From NCBI RefSeq assembly GCF_014655595.1, contig NZ_BNBL01000007.1, positions 201,909-265,908 on the forward strand: a stretch of 64,000 nt of DNA, in the 5' to 3' direction. The position numbers and the translations under genes were made by a program. Below are positions 40,010 through 48,085 of this stretch, one piece after another (the stretch's first letter is position 1; every line of letters starts with the position of its first letter). Source of the stretch: Streptomyces griseocarneus. GTDB lineage: Bacteria > Actinomycetota > Actinomycetes > Streptomycetales > Streptomycetaceae. The notes beneath the pieces were generated by a model that did not search any database, was not told the origin of the DNA, and saw nothing but the letters and a program-made list of their open reading frames with translations.

Positions 40010-41559
40010 GCGCCAAGACCGCCGGCCCGGCGCCCGGTGCGCCCGCGCCGGTGGAAGAGCCGCGGCGGGGCCGCTGGCTCGCCCTCGCCGTCCTCGCCCT
40101 GGCCGTGCTGCTCGTCGCCATCGACGCCACCGTCCTGGGCCTCGCCACGCCCTTCCTCAGCGAGGACCTGCAGCCGTCGGGCACCCAGCTGCTGTGGATC
40201 GGTGACATCTACTCCTTCGTCATCGCCGGACTCCTGGTGTCCATGGGCAGCCTCGGGGACCGCATCGGCCGCAAGAAGCTGCTGCTGTGCGGCGCGGTGG
40301 CGTTCGGCGCGGTCTCCGTGCTCAACGCCTATGCCAGCAGCCCCGAGATGATGATCGCGGCCCGCGCCCTGCTGGGCGTGGCGGGCGCGACGCTGATGCC
40401 CTCCACCCTCGCCCTCATCCGCAACCTCTTCCACGACCCCCAGGAACGCAGCCTGGCCATCGGCATCTGGGGCGCGATGGCGTCGGCGGGCGCGGCCGTG
40501 GGCCCGGTCGTGGGCGGCTTCCTGCTGGAGAACTTCTGGTGGGGCTCGGTCTTCCTGATCAACCTGCCGGTCATGGCGGTGCTGGTGCTGGTCGGCATCA
40601 AGCTGCTGCCCGAGTCCCGGGACCCCTCGCCGGGGCCCTGGGACCTGATCAGCGTGGTGTTGTCGATGGTCGGCATCGTGGCGGTCGTCTACGCGATCAA
40701 GGAGGCGGCGACCCACGGCCTGACCTGGCCCATCGCCCTCGTGGCCGCGACCGGCGCGCTGGCGCTGGTGTGGTTCGTACGACGCCAGCTCCGGCTCCCG
40801 TCGCCGCTGCTGGACATGCGGCTCTTCCACCACCGGGGCTTCTCCGGCGCCGTGCTGGCCGACCTGCTGACCGTGCTGGGGCTGTCCGGGATGGTCTTCT
40901 TCCTCTCCCAGTTCCTGCAGCTGGTGCAGGACCGCAGCCCGCTGGAGGCGGGGCTCGCGGAACTGCCCGCGGCCGTCGGCGCGGTGACGGCGGGCCTGCT
41001 CGCCGGCCAGGCGGCCCGGCGCTTCTCGGTGCGCTCGGTGGTGACGGGCGGCCTCGCGGCGATCGGGGTGGCGCTGGCGACGCTGATGTGGCTGTCCCCC
41101 GACACCGACTATCCGGTGCTCGGCGTGGTGCTGCTGATCGTCGGCGTCGGCGCCGGCTTCTCGTTCACCGTCACCGCCGACGTGATCCTCTCCAGCGTCC
41201 CCAAGGAGCAGGCGGGTTCCGCCTCGGCCGTCTCCGAGACGGCGTACGAGCTCGGTGCCGCGCTCGGCATCGCCCTGCTCGGGTCGATCGTCACCGGCGT
41301 CTACCGCGACTTCGCCGTGCCCCCGGGCGTGCCGGCCGCGCAGGCGAACGAGGCCCGCGAGTCGCTGGGCGGCGCGGTCCAGTCGGCGTCGGCGCTGCCC
41401 GCGGACACGGGCCAGGCGCTGCTGTCCTCGGCGCAGGAGGCCTTCGTGGAGGGGCTGCGGATCGCGTCCGGGGTCGGCGCCGTGGTGCTGCTGGCCACGG
41501 CCGTGGCGGCCTGGTTCCTGCTGCGCGGACAGCGGCTGGAGGAGGGGTACGGCGGCTGA
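40006..41559 (+). CDS. MFS drug exporter, DHA2 (14-helix, SmvA/QacA-like)
   Basis: A 517-residue antiporter with about 14 hydrophobic helices. Seen: LAVLLVAIDATVLGLATPFLSEDLQPSGTQLLWIGDIYSFVIAG (helices 1-2 with the acidic residue of helix 1), motif A GSLGDRIGRKKLL, and motif C-like GAMASAGAAVGPVVGGFLLENFWWGSVFLINLPV. This matches quaternary-ammonium and dye exporters such as SmvA and QacA. GTG 40006 overlaps the TetR stop. A 22-bp perfect hairpin terminates the pair. Confidence 0.94.
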   Translation: MSAKTAGPAPGAPAPVEEPRRGRWLALAVLALAVLLVAIDATVLGLATPFLSEDLQPSGTQLLWIGDIYSFVIAGLLVSMGSLGDRIGRKKLLLCGAVAFGAVSVLNAYASSPEMMIAARALLGVAGATLMPSTLALIRNLFHDPQERSLAIGIWGAMASAGAAVGPVVGGFLLENFWWGSVFLINLPVMAVLVLVGIKLLPESRDPSPGPWDLISVVLSMVGIVAVVYAIKEAATHGLTWPIALVAATGALALVWFVRRQLRLPSPLLDMRLFHHRGFSGAVLADLLTVLGLSGMVFFLSQFLQLVQDRSPLEAGLAELPAAVGAVTAGLLAGQAARRFSVRSVVTGGLAAIGVALATLMWLSPDTDYPVLGVVLLIVGVGAGFSFTVTADVILSSVPKEQAGSASAVSETAYELGAALGIALLGSIVTGVYRDFAVPPGVPAAQANEARESLGGAVQSASALPADTGQALLSSAQEAFVEGLRIASGVGAVVLLATAVAAWFLLRGQRLEEGYGG

Positions 41560-41581
41560 GCCGGATACAGCTCGGATGAGC

Positions 41582-41629
41582 AAACATCACAGGGGCCGGG
41601 GCTGGCAAGCCCCGGCCCCTGTGATGTTT
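41582..41629. terminator. Strong 22-bp hairpin terminator after the TetR-MFS operon
   Basis: Perfect 22-bp arms 41582-41603 and 41608-41629 with a GGCA loop; the stem base is AAACATCACAG, giving a T-rich 3' side (GTGATGTTT). By symmetry it works in both directions. Confidence 0.88.
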
Positions 41630-41758
41630 ACCGGCGAGTAACTCCCTTGACGCGCTCCTTATGTGCCGGAGAACATCACGTCCACCGGTCGACATTGTCG
41701 AACGTGGTTCGGACGAGGGCGTCCGCTGTGGGACGCCGTGTTCAAAGGATTCCCCCAC

Positions 41759-42589
41759 ATGCGTCTGCGCACCACCGCACGGTTCCTGGTCGCCGCCGCG
41801 GCCACCGCCGCGCTGAGCCTCATGGGGCTCACCGCCACCCCGGCGTCCGCCTCGCCGCTGGACATCCCGCCCAAGGGCGCCAACGACTGGTCCTGCAAGC
41901 CGGACTCGGCGCACCCGCAGCCGGTCGTGCTGGTCAACGGCACCTTCAAGCTGATGGTCGAGAACTGGGCCAAGCTCTCCCCGGCGCTGAAGGACGCGGG
42001 CTACTGCGTCTTCGCCTTCAACTACGGGCACATGGAGACCGACCCGATACCCCAGGCCGCCCAGGAGCTCTCGGACTTCGTGGAGGCCGTGCGCGGCGCC
42101 ACGGGCGCCGAGAAGGTCGACATCGTCGGGCACAGCCAGGGCGGCATGATGCCGCGCTACTACGTGAAGTTCCTCGGCGGCGCCGCCAAGGTCGACGACC
42201 TCGTGGGCATCGTCCCCTCCAACCACGGCACGAAGAACCCGCTCGCGATCCCCGCCGGCTGGACCTTCTGCCCGTCGTGCGTGGACCAGCAGGTCGGCTC
42301 CGACCTGCTCAAGAAGCTCAACGAGGGCGACGAGACCCCGGCCGGCCCGGACTACACGGTCGTCACCACCCGCTACGACGAGGTGGTCATCCCCTACACC
42401 AGCGCCCTGCTGAGCGGCCCGGCCGAGCACCTCACCAACGTCGTGCTGCAGGACAAGTGCCCGCTCGACCTCTACATGCACGACCAGGCCACCAAGGACC
42501 CGGTCGTCGCCCAGTGGGTGCTCAACGCGCTGGGCCGCAAGGGCCCGGCCGACCCGGGCTTCCAGCCCCGCTGCCTCGGCGGGGCGTAG
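41759..42589 (+). CDS. Secreted alpha/beta-hydrolase lipase
   Basis: A 276-residue exported esterase/lipase. The Sec signal peptide spans about residues 1-31 (ending ATPASAS). The nucleophile elbow GHSQGGMMPRYY places Ser at about 126, QPVVLVNGTF provides the oxyanion strand, and an Asp and the His in HLTNVVLQD complete a plausible triad. Four to six Cys suggest disulfides. This matches the streptomycete LipA/LipB-type lipase (class I.7-like, esterase EstA family). ATG 41759 has AAAGGA at 8 bases. A GGCGTCC/GGGACGCC hairpin lies just upstream. Confidence 0.9.
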   Translation: MRLRTTARFLVAAAATAALSLMGLTATPASASPLDIPPKGANDWSCKPDSAHPQPVVLVNGTFKLMVENWAKLSPALKDAGYCVFAFNYGHMETDPIPQAAQELSDFVEAVRGATGAEKVDIVGHSQGGMMPRYYVKFLGGAAKVDDLVGIVPSNHGTKNPLAIPAGWTFCPSCVDQQVGSDLLKKLNEGDETPAGPDYTVVTTRYDEVVIPYTSALLSGPAEHLTNVVLQDKCPLDLYMHDQATKDPVVAQWVLNALGRKGPADPGFQPRCLGGA

Positions 42590-42602
42590 CACCCGGGGGC
42601 CG

Positions 42603-43280
42603 TCAGGCGGCCTTGGCCTCGCGGGCCTTGGTGGCGTACATGTCGACGTACTCCTGGCCCGACAGCTCCATCACCTGGCTCATCACCTCGTCGGTGACGG
42701 CGCGCAGAACGTAACGGTCGCGGTCCATGCCCTCGTAGCGGGAGAAGTCCAGCGGCTCGCCGAAGCGCACCGTCACCGGCGCGATGCGGGGCAGGCCCTT
42801 GCCGCTCGGCTGGACCTTCTCGGTGCCGATCATGGCGAACGGCACCACCGGCGCGCCCGTCATCAGCGTCAGGCGGGCGATGCCGGTGCGGCCGCGGTAG
42901 AGCCGGCCGTCGGGGGAGCGGGTGCCCTCCGGGTAGATGCCGAAGATCTTGCCCTCCTCCAGCACCCGGCGGCCCGTCATCAGCGCGGCCACGCCGCCGT
43001 TGCCGCCGTCGCGGTCGACAGGGATCATGCCCGAGGAGCTGAAGAACCACGCCATCAGCCGGCCCTTGACGCCCTTGCCCGTGACGTACTCGTCCTTGCC
43101 GATGAAGAACACCTGACGCTTGACGATCAGGGCCAGGAAGAGCGAGTCGATGAACGTGGTGTGGTTCCCGGCGAGGATCACCGGCCCGCTGTCCGCGATG
43201 TGCTCGGCCCCCTCCACCTTCGGGCGGTACAGGACGCGCATGAGCAACCCGAGAAACGCCTTGAGCAAGATGCGGGACAA
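42603..43280 (-). CDS. plsC: 1-acyl-sn-glycerol-3-phosphate acyltransferase
   Basis: A 225-residue membrane-associated acyltransferase. Block I is NHTTFID (HX4D catalytic pair, about residue 40), block II-III includes the FFIGKDEY region and IYPEGTRSPDG (about 115), and block IV is GAPVVPFAMIG. It acylates lysophosphatidic acid to phosphatidic acid in phospholipid synthesis. The most likely start is TTG 43280 with a GGAGGG site close upstream. It converges on the lipase (13-bp gap) and is divergent from the GDPD gene. Confidence 0.92.
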   Translation of the reverse strand: MSRILLKAFLGLLMRVLYRPKVEGAEHIADSGPVILAGNHTTFIDSLFLALIVKRQVFFIGKDEYVTGKGVKGRLMAWFFSSSGMIPVDRDGGNGGVAALMTGRRVLEEGKIFGIYPEGTRSPDGRLYRGRTGIARLTLMTGAPVVPFAMIGTEKVQPSGKGLPRIAPVTVRFGEPLDFSRYEGMDRDRYVLRAVTDEVMSQVMELSGQEYVDMYATKAREAKAA

Positions 43281-43490
43281 CGGACCCTCCGGTCGTGGTG
43301 TTCGGACTGGCGCACAGGGCGCGGTCGCTGACGATACTCGTGGGTACCACCCCTGTGCACGCGGGGTTGACCGACTCGAAACAGAGTGTTGACGTGACTT
43401 TTCACTCCGTTCCGTTTCCGTTCTTCATCAGGGAAGTCGTACGTGCATACGATCGCCCCGCAGCGCACCACCACGGAACGAGGAGAGTTC

Positions 43491-44657
43491 ATGCAGCATG
43501 AGCAGCGGCCCGGCAGGCGTACGGTGCTGGGAGCGGCGGCGGCCCTCGGCGCGGGGGCGGTCGCCCTCGGCGGCGCGGTGACCCCGGCGTCGGCGGCGGA
43601 GTCCGCGGCGCGCCGCGGCGGCCACGGCGGTTCCTACAAGGACCTGCCGGTGCCGACCGTCGTCGGACACCGCGGCTGCAGCGGCTCCCGGCCCGAGCAC
43701 ACCCTCGGTTCCTACCAGTTCGCCCTCGACAACGGCGCGGACGTCATCGAGCAGGACCTCGTCCCCACCAAGGACGGCCACCTGGTCTGCCGCCACGAGA
43801 ACGACATCACCGGCACCACCGACGTCGCCTCGCGCCCGGAGTTCGCCTCCCGCAAGACCACCAAGACCGTCGACGGCGAGGCCCACACCGGCTGGTTCAC
43901 CGAGGACTTCACCCTCGCCGAGCTGAAGACGCTGCGCGCCAAGGAGCGCATCCCCGCCACCCGCCAGCACAACACCCTCTACGACGGCCGCTGGCAGGTG
44001 CCCACCTTCGAAGAGGTCCTCAAGTGGGCCGAGGAGCAGGGCCGCAAGCGCGGGCGCCGGATATGGCTGCACGTCGAGACCAAGCACCCCACGTACTTCC
44101 GCAAGGCCGGCCTGGGCCTGGAGGAGCGCCTGGCCAAGCTGCTGCGCCGCTACGGCCGCGCCGGCCGCGACGGCTACACCTTCCTGCAGTCCTTCGAGCC
44201 CAGCAGCCTCCAGCGGCTGAACAGGCTGGGCATCGACTGCCCCAAGGTCCTGCTGCTGGACGACCTGCCGACCCGGCCCTGGGACTTCACCGAAGCCAAG
44301 GACCCGCGGACGGTCGCCGACCTCATCACGCCCAAGGGCCTGAAGTGGGTCTCGGGCTTCGCCCAGGGCATCGGCCCGTGGCTGAACCTCGTCATCCCGC
44401 GCGACAAGGACGACAGGCTCACCAAGCCCACCACGCTGGTGCGCGACGCCCACGCCGCCGGGCTGATCCTGCACCCGTACACGATGCGCAACGAGAACAG
44501 CTTCCTGCCGGCCGACTTCCGCCGGGGCACGGACCCGAACGCCTACGGTGACGCGTTCGGGGCGTTCAAGACGTACTTCGCGACGGGCATCGACGGCATC
44601 TTCACCGACAACCCCGACACCGGGGCGCTCGCCCGCGCGGACTTCGTCAAGGGCTGA
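43491..44657 (+). CDS. Secreted glycerophosphodiester phosphodiesterase
   Basis: A 388-residue exported GDPD. A Tat-like signal (RPGRRTVLGAAAALGAGAVALGG) covers residues 6-28. The TIM-barrel catalytic motifs are VVGHRGCSGSRPEHT (His/Arg/Glu), DVIEQDLVPTKDGHLVCRHE (metal Glu/Asp and catalytic His), LHVETK and the C-terminal GIDGIFTDNPD. The insert after the RHENDITGTTDV motif is longer than in the cytosolic enzymes, as in secreted GlpQ types. It hydrolyses glycerophosphodiesters or teichoic acid. ATG 43491 follows GAGGAGAG. Confidence 0.93.
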   Translation: MQHEQRPGRRTVLGAAAALGAGAVALGGAVTPASAAESAARRGGHGGSYKDLPVPTVVGHRGCSGSRPEHTLGSYQFALDNGADVIEQDLVPTKDGHLVCRHENDITGTTDVASRPEFASRKTTKTVDGEAHTGWFTEDFTLAELKTLRAKERIPATRQHNTLYDGRWQVPTFEEVLKWAEEQGRKRGRRIWLHVETKHPTYFRKAGLGLEERLAKLLRRYGRAGRDGYTFLQSFEPSSLQRLNRLGIDCPKVLLLDDLPTRPWDFTEAKDPRTVADLITPKGLKWVSGFAQGIGPWLNLVIPRDKDDRLTKPTTLVRDAHAAGLILHPYTMRNENSFLPADFRRGTDPNAYGDAFGAFKTYFATGIDGIFTDNPDTGALARADFVKG

Positions 44658-44682
44658 CCCGCCGGCATCCCCCGGACGGGTG

Positions 44683-44720
44683 GTGCCCGGTCGCCGCGGA
44701 AACCGCCGGCGGCCGGGCAC
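44683..44720 (+). terminator. Hairpin between the GDPD and sigma-like genes
   Basis: GTGCCCGG (44683-44690) pairs with CCGGGCAC (44713-44720) with further inner pairing. It lies 25 bp after the GDPD stop; no T-run follows. Confidence 0.6.
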
Positions 44721-44734
44721 GCGTCCCGGTTCCC

Positions 44735-45229
44735 GTGACGCAGAGTGATCTTCTGACCGGACTGGGCCCGCTGCTGAAGGCGGAGTGCGCCGCCGAGGCG
44801 GCCGCGGCCGGGGGAGTGGACCCCGCCGACCTCGAACAGGGCGTGTGGGTACGGCTGCTCAGCGACGGCCGCACGGCCGTGTCGGCGGTGCGGTTACGGG
44901 CGACCGTACGGGCCGAGGCCCGTGCTGCACGGCGCCGGGCGCGCCGCGAGGTGCCCTACGACCCGACCGCGCAGCCGCCGCCCACCACCTCGCCCGGCGT
45001 CGAACAGACGGTGCTGGACGCCGAGGCGGGCCGCGAGCTGCGCGCCGCCGTCCGCAGGCTGCCCGGCCGCTGCCCGCACCTGCTCGGCGCCCTGCTCTCC
45101 TCGAGTGACCCGACCTACCGGGAAATCGCAGGGAAGTTGGGAATGTCACAAGGATCTCTGGGACCCGTACGTTCCCGTTGCCTGGGATGCCTGCGCAGAA
45201 TGCTCATGGCAGAGATTGCGGCTCCTTGA
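44735..45229 (+). CDS. Small sigma-factor-like protein (region 4 only recognisable) with a TTA codon
   Basis: A 164-residue protein from GTG 44735. The C-terminal 60 residues are a sigma-70 region 4-like helix-turn-helix (AAVRRLPGRCPHLLGALL, then YREIAGKLGMSQGSLGPVRSRCLGCLRRML). The N-terminal part is short, and a canonical region 2 (-10 recognition) is only weakly suggested by DPADLEQGVWVRLL. It may be a reduced ECF sigma factor or a sigma-like regulator. Codon 54 is TTA (44894-44896), implying bldA-dependent, late expression. No anti-sigma gene is adjacent; a GNAT gene follows. Confidence 0.78.
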   Translation: MTQSDLLTGLGPLLKAECAAEAAAAGGVDPADLEQGVWVRLLSDGRTAVSAVRLRATVRAEARAARRRARREVPYDPTAQPPPTTSPGVEQTVLDAEAGRELRAAVRRLPGRCPHLLGALLSSSDPTYREIAGKLGMSQGSLGPVRSRCLGCLRRMLMAEIAAP

Positions 45230-45277
45230 CCCGGGGGAAAGGAGCGTTAAGCGACCCACCAGGGGAGGCATGCGCAC

Positions 45278-45778
45278 ATGGGCATGAGCGTGACCATCTC
45301 GGCCGCGGCCGGGGACGATGCCGAACAGATCCTCAAGCTCCAGTACCTCTGCTACCAGAGCGAGGCCGCACTCTACGGCGACTACTCCATCGAGCCCCTC
45401 ACCCAGACCCTCGACGACCTGCGCGCCGAACTGGGCCAAGGCTGCGTGCTCGTGGCCCGGCTCGGCGAGGAGGTCGTCGGCTCGGTGCGCGGCACGGTCG
45501 ACGCCGAGGGCACGGCCGTGATCACCGGCCTCATCGTGCACCCCCGGATGCAGCGGCACGGCCTGGGCGGGCGGCTGCTCGCCGCCCTCGAGGAGCGGCT
45601 GGCGGGGGAGTGGGCCGCCAAGCGCTACCGGCTGGCCACCGGCCAGCGCAGCGAGGGCAATCTGCGGCTGTACCGCAAGTGGGGCTACGAGCGCACCGGA
45701 TCCCAGGTGGTGACCCGCGCCTTCACGCTGGTCACCCTGGAGAAGGAGGCCCGGCCGGCGCTGGCGGCCAGCGCCTAG
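45278..45778 (+). CDS. GNAT-family N-acetyltransferase
   Basis: A 166-residue single-domain GNAT. The acetyl-CoA motif A is VITGLIVHPRMQRHGLGGRLLAALEERLAG (about residues 88-117, with Q/R-x-x-G-x-G/A as QRHGLGG), followed by LYRKWGYERTG (motif B). The ATG at 45278 is preceded by GGGGAGG further upstream. The substrate is unknown. It follows the sigma-like gene by 48 bp and converges with the membrane-protein pair, overlapping by 4 bases at its stop (TAG/CTA). Confidence 0.88.
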   Translation: MGMSVTISAAAGDDAEQILKLQYLCYQSEAALYGDYSIEPLTQTLDDLRAELGQGCVLVARLGEEVVGSVRGTVDAEGTAVITGLIVHPRMQRHGLGGRLLAALEERLAGEWAAKRYRLATGQRSEGNLRLYRKWGYERTGSQVVTRAFTLVTLEKEARPALAASA

Positions 45779-46197
45779 GAGCGCGGCGCCCGGCGCAGCC
45801 AGACCATGGCGGTCACCGGCAGGATGACCGGGATGAAGAGGTAGCCCATGCCGTAGTCCGACCAGACCGTGGCGTCGGGGAAGGCGGACGGCTCGAGCAG
45901 CGTCCACGTCCCCACGACCAGGACGCCCGCCAGCTCGGCGGCGCAGCACACCAGCGCCGCCCGGCGGGCCGACTCCCCGCCGCGCACCAGTGAGTACGTG
46001 ATGAAGGCGTACACCACGGCGGCGCCGGCCGAGAGCACGTACGCGAGCGGCGCCCTGCCGAAGTCCATGAGCATCTGGACGGCCGAGCGGGACGCCGCCG
46101 CGACCGTGAACACCCCGTAGAGCCAGACCAGCAGCCGGCCGGGGCCCTGCCCCAGGTCGAAGCCGGACCGCTGCCCCGCATCGGTCGATTCGGTCAC
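45775..46197 (-). CDS. Four-helix membrane protein, unknown function
   Basis: A 140-residue integral membrane protein with four hydrophobic segments (LLVWLYGVFTVAAASR, APLAYVLSAGAAVVYAFITYSLV, AALVCCAAELAGVLVVGTW, GYLFIPVILPVTAMVWL). The pattern resembles small actinobacterial membrane proteins annotated as hypothetical or integral membrane. It starts at GTG 46197, one base after the stop of the preceding membrane gene, so the two form an operon. No enzymatic motif. Confidence 0.82.
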   Translation of the reverse strand: MTESTDAGQRSGFDLGQGPGRLLVWLYGVFTVAAASRSAVQMLMDFGRAPLAYVLSAGAAVVYAFITYSLVRGGESARRAALVCCAAELAGVLVVGTWTLLEPSAFPDATVWSDYGMGYLFIPVILPVTAMVWLRRAPRS

Positions 46198-46198
46198 G

Positions 46199-46558
46199 TC
46201 AGCCTCCCCAGATGTCGTAGAGCCGCACCTCGAGCACGGCGAGGATCACGGCGCCCGCCGTGACGGTGGCCGAGCCCCAGCGGGTGCGCTCGGCCAGGGA
46301 CATGAAGCCCGCCGCGGGCACCGCGGCCGCCGCGCCGAGCAGATAGGCGACGAAGATCGCCGTGCCCTGCTCGGGCTTGTCGCCGCCGGCCAGCCGCACC
46401 ACGCCGATGACGAGCTGCACCACGGCGAGCAGGGAGACCACGGCCATGCCGATGAAGTGCCAGTCCTTGGTGGACTGGTCCCGCGAGAAGGCGAAGCCGC
46501 ACCAGGCGGCCAGCGCGAGCGCGGCCAGGCCGGCCGCGAGCGTCAGCGCGTGGATCAC
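46199..46558 (-). CDS. Small membrane protein, unknown function
   Basis: A 119-residue protein from GTG 46558 with four predicted helices (ALTLAAGLAALALAAWCGFAF, FIGMAVVSLLAVVQLVIGVV, AIFVAYLLGAAAAVPAAGF, ATVTAGAVILAVLEVRLY). No motif identifies the function. It is immediately upstream of the second membrane gene and is the first gene of that pair; the two may form a complex. Confidence 0.8.
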   Translation of the reverse strand: MIHALTLAAGLAALALAAWCGFAFSRDQSTKDWHFIGMAVVSLLAVVQLVIGVVRLAGGDKPEQGTAIFVAYLLGAAAAVPAAGFMSLAERTRWGSATVTAGAVILAVLEVRLYDIWGG

Positions 46559-46673
46559 CGCGGCCCCCGGACGGCGCGGGTGTGCGGATGGGGCGTGACA
46601 GGCATGTACCGACTCTAATGGCCCGCGCCCGTACGGCCGTGAGCGACCCCGGAGCGTCCACGGACTGAACCAC

Positions 46674-46716
46674 CCTGTCCGCTATTCGGACAGGCTTGGC
46701 TTATTCGCACAGGCTT
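46674..46716 (+). repeat. Inverted and direct repeats upstream of the metNIQ leader
   Basis: CCTGTCC (46674-46680) and GGACAGG (46688-46694) form a 7-bp dyad. ATTCGGACAGGCTT (46684-46697) is repeated as ATTCGCACAGGCTT (46703-46716), one mismatch, period 19 bp. Position just upstream of the first leader ORF suggests regulator binding sites. Confidence 0.55.
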
Positions 46717-46733
46717 CTGTTTTACTTGCCCGC

Positions 46734-46823
46734 ATGACCACGACGAGCACCCGCATCCTTGCGACCGAGGCGATGACGACGCCCGGTGCTGCTCGTCGCA
46801 TGTGTCGAATGTGTGACTGCTGA
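46734..46823 (+). CDS. Leader ORF 1 upstream of metNIQ, ending in a Cys cluster
   Basis: ATG 46734 opens 29 codons whose peptide ends RRMCRMCDC, three Cys in the last six residues. Two of the three Cys codons are TGT, rare in Streptomyces. TTTACT at 46721-46726 (with TTGGCT at 46696-46701) would start transcription at about the ATG, so the ORF may be leaderless. C-terminal Cys codons before a sulfur-related operon suggest a cysteine-sensing attenuator leader peptide, as described for actinobacterial Cys-rich uORFs. It could also start at an internal ATG. Confidence 0.55.
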   Translation: MTTTSTRILATEAMTTPGAARRMCRMCDC

Positions 46824-46963
46824 GGGCCCCCGTCCGTGCCTCGCGCCCCGAAGCGAGACCCCGTAGAGCCCGTACCGGCCACCCCGGCCGGAACGAACAG
46901 CTCCCCGCCCCGCGTCACCAGGAACTCCCTCATCCGCGCCCTCCGCGCACCGTGAGGACCCCT

Positions 46964-47023
46964 ATGCCGCGTTCCGCAATGAATTGCCCGTGCCGGCATT
47001 CACCGCCGCGCACTCGACAGTGA
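46964..47023 (+). CDS. Leader ORF 2 immediately upstream of metN, Cys-containing
   Basis: ATG 46964 has GAGGA 5 bases upstream and encodes 19 residues, MPRSAMNCPCRHSPPRTRQ, with a Cys-Pro-Cys. Its TGA (47021-47023) is 12 bases before the metN GTG, and metN itself has only a weak ribosome-binding site, so translation of this ORF may feed metN. Confidence 0.5.
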   Translation: MPRSAMNCPCRHSPPRTRQ

Positions 47024-47035
47024 CGGAATCCCCCT

Positions 47036-48085
47036 GTGATCACCACTACGGGCCTGACAAAGGTCTACCGCTCAGGCGGCCGCGAGGTCACCGCCCTCGA
47101 CGGCGTCGATCTGCACGTCCGCGAGGGCGAGGTGTACGGCGTCGTCGGCCAGAGCGGCGCCGGCAAGTCGACCCTCATCCGCTGCGTCAACCTCCTGGAG
47201 CGCCCCAGCTCCGGCACGGTCACCGTGGCGGGACAGGACCTCACGGCGCTGGCCGGCCGAGGCCCCCGCGCGGGCGCCGAACTGCGCAGGGCGCGCAGCC
47301 GCATCGGCATGGTCTTCCAGCACTTCAACCTGCTCTCCTCGCGCACGGTGCAGAGCAACATCGAGCTGCCGCTGGAGATCCTCGGCGTCTCCGGCAAGGA
47401 GCGCGAGCGCAAGGCCCTCGAGCTGCTCGACCTCGTCGGCCTCGCCGACAAGGCCAAGGCCTACCCCGCCCAGCTCTCCGGCGGCCAGAAGCAGCGCGTC
47501 GGCATCGCCCGCGCCCTGGCCGGCGACCCCAAGGTGCTGCTCTCCGACGAGTCGACCTCCGCGCTCGACCCGGAGACCACCCGCTCCATCCTCCAGCTGC
47601 TGCGCGACCTCAACCAGCAGCTGGGCCTGACCGTCCTCCTCATCACCCACGAGATGGAGGTCGTCAAGACCATCTGCGACTCCGCCGCGCTGATGAAGGG
47701 CGGCCGGGTCGTGGAGTCCGGCACCGTCTCCGAGATCCTCGCCACCCCCGGCTCCGAGCTCGCCGCCGAGCTCTTCCCCGTCGGCGGCGAGGCCTCCGGC
47801 CCCGACCGCACCGTCGTGGACGTCACCTTCCACGGCGAGGCGGCCACCCAGCCGGTCATCTCGCAGCTCTCCCGCACGTACAACATCGACATCTCGATCC
47901 TGGGCGCCGCGATGGACACCGTCGCCGGCAAGCAGGTCGGCCGGATGCGCATCGAGCTGCCCGGCCGCTTCGAGGAGAACGTCGTGCCGATCGGCTTCCT
48001 GCGCGAGCAGGGCCTCCAGGTCGACGTCGCCGACACCAAGACCCCGGCACCCGCCGACGCGCTCCTGAAGGAAGGTGCCAAGTGA
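47036..48085 (+). CDS. metN: Methionine ABC transporter ATP-binding protein
   Basis: A 349-residue ATPase. Walker A GQSGAGKST is at residues about 38-46, Q-loop VFQHFNLLSSRTV, ABC signature LSGGQKQRVGIARAL, Walker B VLLSDE (usually LLLDE or LLCDE) and H-loop ITHEMEVV. The C-terminal 90 residues are the NIL domain, which binds methionine and inhibits transport when cytoplasmic Met is high. It starts at GTG 47036 after two Cys-containing leader ORFs and overlaps metI by 4 bp. Confidence 0.95.
   Translation: MITTTGLTKVYRSGGREVTALDGVDLHVREGEVYGVVGQSGAGKSTLIRCVNLLERPSSGTVTVAGQDLTALAGRGPRAGAELRRARSRIGMVFQHFNLLSSRTVQSNIELPLEILGVSGKERERKALELLDLVGLADKAKAYPAQLSGGQKQRVGIARALAGDPKVLLSDESTSALDPETTRSILQLLRDLNQQLGLTVLLITHEMEVVKTICDSAALMKGGRVVESGTVSEILATPGSELAAELFPVGGEASGPDRTVVDVTFHGEAATQPVISQLSRTYNIDISILGAAMDTVAGKQVGRMRIELPGRFEENVVPIGFLREQGLQVDVADTKTPAPADALLKEGAK

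Noticed and set aside
46824..47035. Possible SAM riboswitch before metN
   Set aside because: No SAM-I, SAM-II or SAM-IV core sequence is visible; only simple hairpins and the second leader ORF are found.
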